A stretch of 64,000 nucleotides of DNA, taken from the NCBI GenBank assembly GCA_905250025.1, contig CAJNOJ010000185.1, positions 62,001 to 126,000 of the forward strand, written 5' to 3'. Under the pieces are notes generated by a model that ran no database searches, had not been told where the DNA came from, and saw nothing but the letters and a program-made list of their open reading frames with translations. Of the stretch, positions 34,549 to 46,214 are shown piece by piece. The translations under genes and the position numbers were made by a program. Each line of letters starts with the position of its first letter. The first letter of the stretch is position 1. Source of the DNA: Adineta ricciae (taxonomy: Eukaryota; Rotifera; Eurotatoria; Adinetida; Adinetidae).

Positions 34549-35335
34549 TTACGAAAATGGTTTCTGTGCTTTCAATACTTCACATGGCCAAACTCCAAAC
34601 ATCATTTTCATTCCTGCCCATGTTCGTTCTATTGAATTCCATTGCAATTCTTTTAATGTATTTTCATAAAGAGAAACATTTCCTTTCAAATCCACAATTA
34701 ATAACCAACCAGCAGGTTTTGTTACTCGTGCACATTCTCTAATTGCTCGTTGTTTTTCATTGGTATTCGAAACATTATGAATTGCCAATGATGAAGTAAC
34801 TAATGTAAAGGAATTATCTTTGAATGGTAAATCAAGGAAACTCCCGATGTTTAATATAACATAATCTAACAAATTTGCAGACGCGACATTTCGACATGTT
34901 GATAACGGTGAATTCGATGTTTGATCAAAACTATTGAAAATATCGATCCCATACACTGGTGATCTATTTTTCATTAATTTGTTTTTATTTATCAATTAGA
35001 AAGAAAACTTACATTGGTTGATTAGTTTTTGTTCTGATTTCCTTTTTCAAACGAGCTAATATTAAAAGAACCATTCCTCTTCCACATCCACAATCTAAAC
35101 ACGGTTCGTGAAGATCGATTTCTTTGACTAAATCACGAAGAAGTGCTTCCCATACTTGAAATTTACCGCTTAATGTCGCGTAAAGATAAAGTGGAGCAGC
35201 GAATGATGATGCAATTAATCCCAAAGGAGCATCGATACCGTAGCTCGGATTTGATGGAATTGTAGGTGGATCGGATTGCTGACGGAAAACTTCAACATGA
35301 TCAAGGGGAATAGGTGAGACGCGATACAAAGACAT
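34549..35335 (-). CDS. Class I SAM-dependent methyltransferase, bacterial/fungal-like family
   Basis: Two exons, 35335-35013 and 34963-34549, with a 49-bp intron (GTAAGT...AAATAG). The protein has about 245 residues. An N-terminal hydrophobic segment with YGIDAPLGLIASSFAAPLYL comes before motif I, CLDCGCGRGMVLLILA. SPVYGIDIF follows (acidic end of strand 2), then PFKDNSFTLVTSSLAIHNVS and REARVTKP-type post-I motifs (ECARVTKPAGWLLIVDL). The domain order, including 'YG(V/I)DAP' before the Rossmann core, is that of a family common in bacteria. The substrate is unknown. An ancient transfer is possible but unproven, and an intron is present. Confidence 0.75.
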
Positions 35336-35909
35336 ATTCTCGAAAAGAATTTCTTCTTATCTTCAGTTACGTACAAAACTAATACGCACGTGTTGTGTCA
35401 CTATAGAAGAAAAATACACAATTTTGTATCATTCTTTTTTTATCATCAATGAAATGAAACAAGATCGTCTTCTTTTTTTAATTGTTTGTAGACATGCTCT
35501 ATGAAATAAAATGATTTTTTTCTAATAAATACAAGTTCAATTAATATGTTATCTGCACGCACGTTGATGCTCGAAAGGTATTGTGCTAAACCGTCATAAC
35601 TGTATGAAATCAATTGAAATCGGCAAGAAACAAACAAGGCACTGATGTGAGTGAATTATTCGCTCGTTCAGGGTAGGAATTAATGNAGAAGTGAAAATAT
35701 AGAATCAATTTATACTAGTTAACTATTCAACATATGAAAACTGCGTTGTCTATGTCATTAGAGTCGTAGTCAAACAAGATTTCTATTTATAAGATTCGAA
35801 GTGTTTTTCATAATACAGAGTTGTTATTTGTGATAATGCACTACAAATGGTGTGCCAATGATGAATCGATTCTGAATATCATGCATAAGTTAACATATTT
35901 CTTGTTTTA

Positions 35910-36281
35910 GTATTAACTTCACTGTTTGTCGATCAAGCTGCGCAGAAGTAAATGATGAACAATCTCAGATATCTTCTGATAATAAAAATTTGAGTGGCAC
36001 GAATCGTAAAGGTATTTTATTAGTTACTGATTATGCTCGTTCTGAATTGAATACGTTAGGAGTAGATAATTTCTCTATACAAATGGAATTGATTAATGTT
36101 ACAGACAACATCGATTTCCCTGGTTCGTCACATGCTGGAAGTATCAAATTGTCGCCTTTAAACTTTATTGGAGGTATATCAAGTCTTTTCTATACACCAT
36201 CATTGAGATAAATAATCAATGTTTTCAGATTATCGACCAAATACTATTGGTCAAACACCAGCAGAAATTCTAAATGAACAA
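35910..36281 (+). CDS. Partial gene of unknown function, internal exons
   Basis: Two exons can be read. About 35913-36173 gives INFTVCRSSCAEVNDEQ and TNRKGILLVTDYARSELNTL, to LNFIG. After a 55-bp intron, about 36229-36281 gives DYRPNTIGQTPAEILNEQ and ends at a GTAAGT donor. No start, stop or further exon was found. Two Cys and possible N-glycosylation sites hint at an extracellular protein. The single N at 35686 lies upstream, so the 5' part may be lost in the assembly. The sequence 36282-37145 shows no further exon. Confidence 0.4.
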
Positions 36282-37145
36282 AGTAAGTATCGAATTGTTA
36301 GGCTTTCTGTTTATTTGATATATATCGGCTGATAATGCAAATTATTATCAAACTCTTTTATACATAGATCTGGATACTAGCCCATCAATTAATAATCTTA
36401 TTAGCATGAACTGAAGACTTTTCCCTTCGGTAAAAATAATGATGCAGCCCATTAATTATTTTACTCATTAGACACACTAAAACTCAACTTTCGAACAGTA
36501 AAATTCTTTTCTTTCTGAAATCAGTGTTTTCTTGTTCTTTGCTACTTTTGCTTCTGTCTAACTCCATTGCTTTGAAAGTTGATTTTTTAATCCAAAAAAA
36601 TAAATCTGATACAGATTTGAGAAGTGTGTTTTTGTAAGTTCATATCATACTCAAATGAAGAAACAAATCTTGAGAAAAAGATAATTCTGAAACGCAATGA
36701 AGAAGTTTAATGAATCTGTGTATGCGTAACTTGTTTTCTTGAATCAAACCCATTTGAAAATGGAAAATCAAACAGAATGTGGGTGAGACAGAAAACCTAA
36801 ATGGATGATTGATTATTTTTGAGTTTGACATGACTACACCCTCGATATCTTTATTTTTTGTTTTCTTCGACAATTATTCATATTGATTTCAAAACAAAAA
36901 TTATCATTCAGACCAAATTAGACAAATATTTTGAGGTAGAAAGAAAAGAAAATCATATGATCATACGTTATTATATCTATGGGAAGATGAAAAATAAAAA
37001 AAACCATATGTGTGAGTATATCAATGATTGATTGTGACATGAATAAATATATATTTTGTCGTGTTGTTTTTTTTTCTTTCTCACCGTACCGACCGATTGA
37101 TTATAAATATGGTTGGGTAATCACAACTCACAGAATATTCTTTTT

Positions 37146-38972
37146 ATGGATAAGAAATTTTCGGTTTCTTCTCGTCATTCAGCGAGTACATTATCTGATA
37201 TTGCAACACTTCGTCGTCAATTAGATGCGATTGAACGAATTGAAAAACAAAATACTCATGAAAGTTCTCGATTAGATGAAATTAAAAAACAATGTGATGT
37301 TTTACAAAAAGAATCGATTGAAAGATTATCTTCGATTTCTCAAAAACAAATCAATGCTCAAGAACAATTACAATTTGTTTTAAAACGTACAAAGGAAATT
37401 AATCAAATGATGAAAGCTTTACAAGAAAGTGAATCAGTTGATGTTTGTTTTCTTATGGATTGTACAAATAGTATGCAGAAATTTATTATTGAAGTTAAAG
37501 ATCGAATCTTTGAAACAATTCGATTGTTAAAATCTCGTTTTTCACATTTAAATATTCGTTTAGCATTTGTTGGTTATCGAGATTTAAATTTACCTGAAGA
37601 AAGACAATTTAGTATTTTAGATTTTACTGATGAAGACAAATTTCATTCATTTGTTTCAATGGTTAAATGTGAATATGGTGGTGATGCTTGTGAAGATGTT
37701 CTCGGTGGTTTACAAAAAATAATTCATCTTCAATGGAATCAACCAGTACGAATTTTAATTCATGTTGCTGATTGTCCTTCACATGGAAGACGTTATCATG
37801 ATTTACCAGAACATAAAGATCATTATTTATCATCAGATAATGATGGAACCATTGGACAAGAATTGTTTGATAAATTTGTTCAATTAGATTTAAAATATTT
37901 CTTTGGACGATTAACATCACATACAGATAAAATGATGGAACAATTTATTCAATTTGGACAAAAACGAATTTCTATTGAAGAAATTAATTTAAAGAATTTT
38001 CAAAATTTATTACCTTTTATTGTTGAAAGTATTTCTCGATCAATTTCGAAAACGACTTCATCATTATTGAAAAGTCATTCAATTGTAGAAAATAATCATC
38101 AAAATACGAAAATAAGTCGAATTTCTCGAATTAGTTTTGATTCGATTGAACCCGATTGGTTAAATATTCCAATGAAAAAAGTTCAAGTAATTAAATATCA
38201 ATGTAATGATCAATTAGTTTGTGAACAAATTAATCAATCAACAAATATCAAAATTGCAGAAAAACCTTTTGCAGAAGGAGCGATGAGATTAGCATTTTAT
38301 GGATTAATGCAAAATAAAGATAAATGGGAAAAAGTTGTTTTGAAAAAATATAAAAAAATTCATAATGATATTGATATGAAAGAGAAATATTTAGAATTAT
38401 TAGATTGTCAAACAATTGCTGATCATCTCGCTCAAGAATTTAACAAATTATCTCTTTCAACCAATGAATCAACATCAACAATGAAAAAAATCAAATTTAT
38501 CATGACTAAATTAGTTTTCGATCCAGAAAGTGAAGGAAATGTTCACTTTTTTACCATTGAACGTTTTATCGATGGATCTTATAAGAAATTTTCAAATAAT
38601 GCTGGTTATGTCAATCATGAAGATCCAGCTGTAACTCTTCAAGCATTTTCACATTGGACTTATGAACGAACAAATGGAAATATGATTGTTGTTGATTTAC
38701 AAGGAATTGATATTGGAGATAATCAAACATATTTACTGACAGATCCTTGTATTCATTCAACAGATTTAACAAGATTTGGAAGAACAAATTTGGGAAAACC
38801 TGGAATAAAAAGATTTTTTGAAACTCATATTTGTAATTCGATTTGTCAAACATTGAAATTGAAAATGATTGAAAATCAAAGTGTAACAAAAACTTCATCA
38901 AAATATGATTCATATTTTATTGAAAAAAAATCTTTTATAATCAACAAATCGATTTCAAGTAAACATTCTTAA
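37146..38972 (+). CDS. VWA domain plus atypical alpha-kinase (vWKA-like), copy 1
   Basis: An uninterrupted 608-residue frame. The start at 37146 (MDKKFSVSS) is preferred over 37113 because the neighbour's start aligns there and CACAG just upstream may be an acceptor. A coiled N-terminus (LRRQLDAIERIEK) leads to a VWA domain with a MIDAS-like DCTNS near residue 105 (VDVCFLMDCTNSM) and AFVGYRDLNLPEERQFSI. Residues from about 370 on are an alpha-kinase domain: VVLKKYKK (lysine), DLQGIDIGDN, TDPCIHS, and GKPGIKRFFETHICNSIC, the zinc-binding end of the fold. Alpha-kinases include eEF2 kinase, myosin heavy chain kinase and Dictyostelium VwkA. The substrate is unknown. The gene lacks introns in the coding region. 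Confidence 0.85.
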   Translation: MDKKFSVSSRHSASTLSDIATLRRQLDAIERIEKQNTHESSRLDEIKKQCDVLQKESIERLSSISQKQINAQEQLQFVLKRTKEINQMMKALQESESVDVCFLMDCTNSMQKFIIEVKDRIFETIRLLKSRFSHLNIRLAFVGYRDLNLPEERQFSILDFTDEDKFHSFVSMVKCEYGGDACEDVLGGLQKIIHLQWNQPVRILIHVADCPSHGRRYHDLPEHKDHYLSSDNDGTIGQELFDKFVQLDLKYFFGRLTSHTDKMMEQFIQFGQKRISIEEINLKNFQNLLPFIVESISRSISKTTSSLLKSHSIVENNHQNTKISRISRISFDSIEPDWLNIPMKKVQVIKYQCNDQLVCEQINQSTNIKIAEKPFAEGAMRLAFYGLMQNKDKWEKVVLKKYKKIHNDIDMKEKYLELLDCQTIADHLAQEFNKLSLSTNESTSTMKKIKFIMTKLVFDPESEGNVHFFTIERFIDGSYKKFSNNAGYVNHEDPAVTLQAFSHWTYERTNGNMIVVDLQGIDIGDNQTYLLTDPCIHSTDLTRFGRTNLGKPGIKRFFETHICNSICQTLKLKMIENQSVTKTSSKYDSYFIEKKSFIINKSISSKHS

Positions 38973-39379
38973 ATCAATATTCATTTAAACCAAAGACTTT
39001 GAAATCTTTTTTTTCTAACGGAAAAACTAACTTTTAGTTGATTAGATTTATCTTTCATATATTAATTCTTTCTTTTTTTTCCATTTCAAATAAATCTCAA
39101 ATATTCTTTTTTTTATCTAAATTAACATCATTGTCGTGATTTGTCTGTTGATTTTATCATTATAGATCGATTTTTTCAATAAAACACAAGTATGTTCCTA
39201 TTATCTCCCTATTTTTATCATGAAAAGACGAAAAAATCAAAAAACGCATGAATGATTTTTCAAGCGTGTCTCGTCTCTTTAATTAATTTTTTCAAATTTC
39301 GATCATATTTTGTCGTGATAATTATTTTTGATAAAAACATTTGTTTATTTTTCCTCTTCTTTGAAAAAAGAAATTACAA

Positions 39380-41155
39380 ATGGAAAGAAGTCGTTCAACT
39401 GGCCGAAGAACTTTATCGAACATTGCGGCACTTCGTCGACAATTAGATGCAATCGAACGAATTGAAAAGAAGAATCTTAATGAAATNGGAAATATTCGTC
39501 TTAAACAAATACAAACACAATGTGATCAATTACAAATGGATAGTGTTGATCGATTAGCTGCAACATCGCAAAAAGGATTACAGGCTGAAGAACATTTGAG
39601 AAACGTTATGAAGCGTACAGAAGAAATTAATGGAGTTATCAAAGTATTGAAAGAAGCTGAATCAGTGGATTTATGTTTCCTAATGGATTGTACAAACAGT
39701 ATGCGAAAGTATATTGACGATGTGAAAAATCATATATTTGAAACAGTTGAAGTTTTAAAAACTCGTTTTCCACATTTAAACATACGTTTGGCATTTGTTG
39801 GATATCGAGATCTAAATTTACCTCAAGAAAGACAATTTAGCATTTTGAACTTTACTGATAAGGGTACTTTTCATTCATATGTTTCAATGGTTAAATGTGA
39901 ATGGGGCGGTGATTACTGTGAAGATGTTCTTGGTGGTTTACAGAAAGTGATAAATCTTAACTGGAAGCATCCAGTGCGCATTTTGATACATGTTGGTGAT
40001 GCTCCATCACATGGGAGATGTTATCATGATTTATCAGAAGATGCAGACTATTACTTTACTCATGATACTGATGGATCAGTTGGATATAGTCATATTCAAG
40101 AACTAATTGAATTACAAGTGAAATACTTTTTTGGACGTTTAACATCACATACAGACAAAATGATCGAGCAATTTCTTAAATATGCAGAAGAAAAAATGAC
40201 AATTGAACAAACTGATGTGGAAAAATTTACCAATTTGTTACCATTTATTGTTGAAACAGTGTCGCGATCAATCTCTGACACAACATTGGCGTTATTGAAA
40301 AACGAATTATCTAATCCATCAAAACCCAGAATGTTACGCACTGTGAATTTTGATACGAAAGAACCAGATTGGTCACGCATACAAGATAAATGGGTAAAAG
40401 TCGTAAAATTTGAATGTGACAACCAATTAGATTGCACTCGAATAGATCAGCAATGGAACATTAGGATTGCTTCAAATCCTTTTGCTGAAGGTGGAATGCG
40501 TTTAGCTTATTACGGTCTAATGAGATATAAAGATAGAGAGCAAAAAGTTGTACTTAAAGAATATAAACAGGTGGATAAGAAAGCCAACATTCAAGAGAAA
40601 TATTTCGATTTATTAGAATGTCAAACCATTGCTGATTTTCTCGCTCAAGAATTTAACAGATTACCATCTATCAGTAATTTAACAATCGTCAAAAAGATTA
40701 AATTTATTATGTTGAAATTAGTTTTCGATCGATCCGTTGATGGAAGGCCTCGTAACTTGACGCTGGAGCGTTTCATCGAAGGTTCCTATAAGAAATATTC
40801 CAACAATGCTGGTTATATCAATTTGGATGATCCAGCGTATACTCTCCAAGCTTTTTCACATTGGACTTACGAACGAACAATGGAAAATATGATTGTTGTT
40901 GATCTACAAGGAATTGATATTGGAGATAATCAAACATATTTACTGACAGATCCTTGTATTCATTCAACTGATTTAATGCGCTTTGGAAAAACTAATTTGG
41001 GAAAACCGGGAATCAAAAGATTCTTTCAAACACATGTGTGTAATCTTATTTGTCATGCTTTGAGACTGAAAAGACATAAAGATCACCCAGAAATAACATC
41101 ATCAAAATACGATTCATATTTTATCAACAAACCCAACAAAACATTTTTCAATTAG
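39380..41155 (+). CDS. VWA domain plus atypical alpha-kinase (vWKA-like), copy 2
   Basis: 591 residues, same architecture and strand as copy 1, with about 400 bp between them. The coding frame crosses the single N at 39487 and stays in phase (NE-X-GNIRLKQIQ against HESSRLDEIKK in copy 1). VWA: VDLCFLMDCTNSM. Kinase: VVLKEYKQ, TIADFLAQEFNRL, DLQGIDIGDNQTYLLTDPCI, KPGIKRFFQTHVCNLIC. Codon usage is more varied than in copy 1, except for a nearly identical stretch around 40880-40975. Both copies keep all visible motifs and look functional. The flanking 38973-39379 and 41156-41844 show no other genes. Confidence 0.85.
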   Translation: MERSRSTGRRTLSNIAALRRQLDAIERIEKKNLNEXGNIRLKQIQTQCDQLQMDSVDRLAATSQKGLQAEEHLRNVMKRTEEINGVIKVLKEAESVDLCFLMDCTNSMRKYIDDVKNHIFETVEVLKTRFPHLNIRLAFVGYRDLNLPQERQFSILNFTDKGTFHSYVSMVKCEWGGDYCEDVLGGLQKVINLNWKHPVRILIHVGDAPSHGRCYHDLSEDADYYFTHDTDGSVGYSHIQELIELQVKYFFGRLTSHTDKMIEQFLKYAEEKMTIEQTDVEKFTNLLPFIVETVSRSISDTTLALLKNELSNPSKPRMLRTVNFDTKEPDWSRIQDKWVKVVKFECDNQLDCTRIDQQWNIRIASNPFAEGGMRLAYYGLMRYKDREQKVVLKEYKQVDKKANIQEKYFDLLECQTIADFLAQEFNRLPSISNLTIVKKIKFIMLKLVFDRSVDGRPRNLTLERFIEGSYKKYSNNAGYINLDDPAYTLQAFSHWTYERTMENMIVVDLQGIDIGDNQTYLLTDPCIHSTDLMRFGKTNLGKPGIKRFFQTHVCNLICHALRLKRHKDHPEITSSKYDSYFINKPNKTFFN

Positions 41156-41844
41156 ATTTTGTGTAATTCACGCTTCTTTTGATGTATGATCACTTTTAGT
41201 TCATAGATTTCATCGACATAAATAAAATTCATATGATTATAAGCAATTTTGATCAATATTTCCATTGTGAGAATGTTAGGCTAGCTGCCTAACTCGACTT
41301 ATAATATAAGTGCTGAATTCCTAATATACACCCTCACCCATGTAGCTTAAGGAATATATAGAAATATATTTAGTTACACATACACCTTCAAGATCCTTTT
41401 TCTTTAAATGTGTGAGATATTATTGAGTAATTTCTATAGTTAAGCAAGAACTAATTCCTAATCGCTCAGTGAAATGCATTGTCTGCTGAAATTGATTGTA
41501 ATATAATGATTTTATTAAACAAGCACCAAGTAATTTTATTGAAAGATGTCAAGTACAATATGAATTTATTATATTTTAATATTTTTGTAAATTTAAATTT
41601 GGCGTTTAACATACATGGCCACAGAAATAGAAGTCTACCTTGAGTGGTGTTTGAATATTGATTACATGTTACTTCATGGTTACACAGGACGATATGTCAA
41701 TCGGAACGTCTGTTTGGGTGTACATTTTTTGTTTTAATGTCTCTCTTTTTATATTTACCTAAAAATATATAATTATTCAAAAGTAAAAAGAAATGAAAGT
41801 AAATACAAACTTGAGATGAACAAGTAAATATTTCGAACACGCTG

Positions 41845-42060
41845 GTGTTCTTTGAAAGTCATTATTCTTTCTATTTACAACATCAGAAGATAAAATATTC
41901 CGTTCAGTGTGATGATAACAGTAGGTCATTACATTCAACGAGACATATACGTATGCTTGATTCTTATCAACAAGAACAAGAATTACAAATATTTAACTCT
42001 GCTCGTCATTATCGACAGAAAAAAAGATCAATGTTCTTCGCTGAAGAAACGGAAGAATAA
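41845..42060 (+). CDS. Hypothetical short frame, possibly a terminal exon
   Basis: 71 residues with a charged, helical second half (SYQQEQELQIFNSARHYRQK) and an acidic end (FAEETEE-stop). A candidate acceptor (CATCAG) lies at about 41882-41887, so it may be the last exon of a gene whose upstream exons I could not find. No family is recognised. Confidence 0.25.
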   Translation: MFFESHYSFYLQHQKIKYSVQCDDNSRSLHSTRHIRMLDSYQQEQELQIFNSARHYRQKKRSMFFAEETEE

Positions 42061-42331
42061 ACTTTAAATGTAAATAAACGAAAAATTCATTTTTCGTTGT
42101 TTTTATATAGACGAGTTTTTCTAATTTTTCTACCTAACATTGCAAAAAACATGCTGTCTTTCTTTCTTTCTTTCTTTCTTCAGTTTTGTGCACGATTGAT
42201 TGTGTAATTTACAATAGAATAAAAGACATGTGGAAAGAGAAATTATCTCAATATCTTATCAACAAAATCTCGATAACGTAGGCAAATATCAATATATTAA
42301 CTGATCTGATGAAATATAAAAGGAATTGAAA

Positions 42332-44234
42332 CAAGTAACGCTCATCCTGTGGATTCGCTAACCCTTTTCTGAAAGACTTTTCCGGATGCTGAACACATTC
42401 AGAGACTTTGAAGGAGAAATAACACACTGCGATTGCTACTAGTGCTCAACTGAATCATGGCACTATGTCACACACTAGAACTAGAATGAATAGGATACAG
42501 AGGTCCTTTTAGGAATCAGACCGATTAGTATTTTGTCAGTGGACAATTCTCCAGCGCTGACTATGTTAACTGGAAAATTCATCGCTCAACGGCTAGTCAG
42601 ACGACCACTCACGGCCAACCATTGACCTTTCTCATCTGGTTTTCTATTTTCACATCACGCCCATGGAAATTTTCATAAATGCTTTACTAAGTCACTCATA
42701 GACGGATGATATATAGTAGACTACTTGAAAAGTTTGAACATTCGCTTGTGTCTTCCGGCGATAAACCGATTCTGTTCTCTCCTGTCAACGAAATGATACC
42801 TGGTCGAATATTTTCATTGAGGAATATCCATTCGTCAAATCCCTTTCAAAACTATCGGAAGCCTGGCAAGGATATTCTAAGCGTACACTTTAGGGTTAAT
42901 CTAGCATTTAAACGCCTAGTCGGTCGGCCACTCACGGCTAGCCGTTGACGCACATGATCAGTTTTCATAGTTTTTTCATATAAAGAAGTAGCTCGTTGAT
43001 ACTGAGTCGATCTGTGATCGAATTCATCAAAGCCTTTCGTGACTGTGTAATTTATAGTACATATTCTATTGCTCTGTTCAATTTGAAGCGCTGACAACGT
43101 GCAATCCCTATTCTCGAAGCTCGAAAACACATCAATTATGTTCGTTCAAAAATCATTGGCTTTAGTTGAGACAGTGATAAATCTCATCTTTCAAGTAATT
43201 TTCAAAATAAACGCCTAGTCGTTCGTCGACCTCTCTCCGGTCGGTCACTCACGGCTAGCCGTTGCCATCCTATCTCTGTTATTCCTTTCGCCTTTGACCA
43301 ACTTTCAAACTGAACGATTGGATTTTCTTTTATTGTCGCTTCGACAGTCATGATCTTCCATTCATTCGACTACCAAAAGAAACTCGATAAGAATGTCTTA
43401 TTCTATAATTTGCTTCGAAACGAACATCTTTCATAGTGCTGTATGTGTTCAGAATACTGTTTCTATAGTCCACGCGTCTGTAGTTACTAAGATGGAATTC
43501 CACCGACGGGTATATCACTTTGCGAACTGCTTCTACTAAATTCCCATAAAAAGACATGATGTATGTAGCCTAAAAAGCAAAGATGATACTAACGTAAGCT
43601 CATATCACTTTTTCGGATTTTTCAATTAGAAACATCATTATGTACAATGCATTAGATCTTTTCGTGTAAGTTCTTGAGCTACTATCTTGGTACGCATGAC
43701 GTCCGTGAATAGCGTTCAGCTCACCATCTTCTACAAAAGATTTTAGAACAGATAAAGAAAAACATCTCCTTTGTAAACAGAAAGGAACAAGCCCAAGCTC
43801 AGCGAATAAGACGAAATTCATCCTCAACTTCGAATTTCCCGACGTCAGAAACCCTTCGGTATACTCTGACAATGAATGTTAATAAGTTGTGGCTAGTTAA
43901 TGAAAAATTAATAATTAATTAAGCAACACTAACGTCGGATTCGAGATCCTCGACCTTGATGGTTACCCTTCGGTCAGCCCTTACTCGAAAACGAAGAAAA
44001 TTTTCATCGCTTAATTAGCTAATTAGCAAATTGAAATTTCGAGAAACTGACACTGGATTCGAAATCCTCGACCTCGATTACCTCATCAGTGGCCAATCTT
44101 TGATGACTATAGATAAATTTCATTGATTCATAATATGCTGCAATCTGATTGGATTATGCAAACAAACAAACAAACTTTATGCATTTTCATTACTGTATTT
44201 ATGACGCTATAACCCTTTCTTTCAGAAAAGGGAA
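42332..44234 (-). mobile_element. Helitron-like non-autonomous element, copy 2 (reverse)
   Basis: The left border here is CAAGTAACGCTCATCC...CCCTTTTCTGAAAG, the reverse complement of the right end of copies 1 and 3. The far border at 44207-44234 is GCTATAACCCTTTCTTTCAG and AAAAGGGA. Inside are paired blocks around 43920-44090 containing GCTAATTAGC and TTCGAAATCCTCGACC, which also occur in copies 1 and 3. Three palindromic AACGGCTAGCCG-type motifs lie at about 42590, 42935 and 43250. Open frames within are short and not supported as genes. Confidence 0.6.
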
Positions 44235-44459
44235 TAAGGGAAGTCTAATGTTGAACAAAACGCCTTAAGCAAAGAGAAGAAGATGTCATATGATGAGCAC
44301 AAAAATAAAACGACCTCGGGGTGCGAAGAAAAAGGTATTCCAAATTAAAGGAAAATTCATTTCCTTCTCGATGTCTAAAGATATGTAATGAGATCTTATA
44401 TTCTGTTCATTGCATCAGAAAAACTTCACTCACATATATTGCTGCTCATTCCACCTGTG

Positions 44460-45523
44460 ATGTCTGCATCAACTGCCCTGAATGTTATTGCCTTTACGAA
44501 CAAATATTCACGATATTCCACTATCGGTGTACTTATTATTGGATTTATCGGCAATGTTCTCAATATTATCGTTTTCCTTTCTATGAAAATATTTCGAAAT
44601 AATCAATGCGCATTCTATTTTACTGTGAAATCGATCTCAAACATCTTTCAAATTACCAACACTTTCTCTATTTACCTTCTGGCATCATTGGGTAGTTATG
44701 ATATTGCTTCTGAGTGGCTAGTCTGGTGTAAACTTCGATCAATTATCTTTGTATGCTGTACAGTGATTACTCTATACACGATCTGTTTCTCTACGATAGA
44801 TCAATACCTTTCCACCAGTCACCTTTTCTTTCTCAGGCAAGTTTCAACTATTAAGTTATCACGTTGCCTTACCGTTGCTATTGTTATTATCTCATTGTAA
44901 CATACAGTACCATTTGCTGTTTTCCTCGATATTCAACAAGATGTATGTACGATATTTAACCATCAGATGGCAAACTACGTTTCATATGTTTACTATCCTG
45001 TCCTCATTGGTTTTCTACCAATGACAATCACATCATTACTTAGTCTGTTATCGTATCGGAATGTCCGACGACGGATTCCAGTGGTTCGCCGTCGACTTGA
45101 CCAACAATTAACAGGAATGGTACTTATTCGTGTCATTATTTTCGTGATTTTAACTTTACCATACACGGTTCTTCGAATTTACACATATGTGACAAAGATC
45201 ACTCCTTCGTCGAATCTTTATGCCTTTGCTATTCAGAACTTGGTATCATCCATTTTAGGAACAGTTGTGAATTTGAACTATGCAGTAAGTTATGTCAAGT
45301 GATTTGTTTGTGTTTTTAGTCAATTGTGCTTTTTCTTTGTTAATAGGTGTCGTTCTATGTGTTTTGCGTAGCATTTCGACGATTTCACCGACAAGTGAAG
45401 CATGTTTTGATTAAAAAATGCTGGCGTCAATGCAAACTATGGTGTTCTTCTGGTAAAAACCAAATAAATCCGGATGTAGTTATGAATACCAGGCCAACTG
45501 ATTCTGATGAGATCATCGACTAA
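44460..45523 (+). pseudogene. Orphan rhodopsin-like GPCR with one in-frame stop
   Basis: Exons 44460-45284 and 45347-45523 joined by a 62-bp intron give 333 codons, but codon 147 is TAA (44898-44900), within TM4 (VIIS-L-stop-HTVPFAVFL). All seven TM regions are readable: GFIGNVLNIIVFL, VWCKLRSIIFV, FSTIDQYLSTS (IDQ instead of DRY), PVLIGFLPMTITSLLSLLS and LTGMVLIRVIIFVILTLPYT. It is a relative of the GPCR at 24332-25280. It is either a very recent pseudogene or has a sequence error at one codon. Confidence 0.7.
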
Positions 45524-46214
45524 AAATTGGCATTTATTGGTAAAAAAAGCACTTTTTCTTTTTCTCTAAACATGTTACATAAACACCAGCCCTCAAGATG
45601 AATTTGATATGTGGGTTGTTCTTTTGGATAACGTCTTCAAAATAGTTAATGGCAGGTACGTCATGCCATGTGTAATGAAAACGACATACGAAGTGAATTG
45701 GAAAGCGTCAGAGAAAGAACTGTGTACATAGCTGGATTGTAAGTACAATGCAACGTTCAAAAGAAGTCTATTGAAGAGAAAAAAACTGTCTTTGCTTCGT
45801 CTTTTCTGTGTGGACTTTACTTGCGCATGCATAATATAAGAGTATAATGTACGTATATGTGCTTCAAATAATTCTTTGGAATAAGATTATATTAAAACGC
45901 GAGAGCTAATGAATAAGTGACGCTCCACGAAAAAATCAAAGATTCGAAAAACATGGGGATCAACCGAATTCGGCTTTGATCCGATATGTAGCTAGGGCTT
46001 ATTGCCCTATAGATGAATCCAAAATATAACGGCCTCATGATTTATTTTAACAGAGTTGGCTCAGGTCGATTGTTCCGGCGACTGAATCGTTCTAAATCTA
46101 AGTCGGTTTCGGTACACTTTTTGTCGATTCCGGCTCAGAGTTCGCAGGAAACGGTCGGAGAATAAACTTAACCGGCCGAAGCCGACCGAGCTGCAATGAC
46201 CTGCGAGAGTAGTT

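Noticed and set aside
42158-42182. CTTT repeat run as a possible regulatory element
   Set aside because: A simple microsatellite (TTTC)n; similar runs are common in this genome.
42706-43872. Several short frames within 42.7-43.9 kb
   Set aside because: They lie inside the reverse Helitron-like copy and are not conserved between copies.
43920-44100. TTCGAATCC-like words resembling a tRNA B box (possible SINE)
   Set aside because: The words occur in the paired internal blocks of the Helitron-like element, with no A box or tRNA-like fold at the right spacing.
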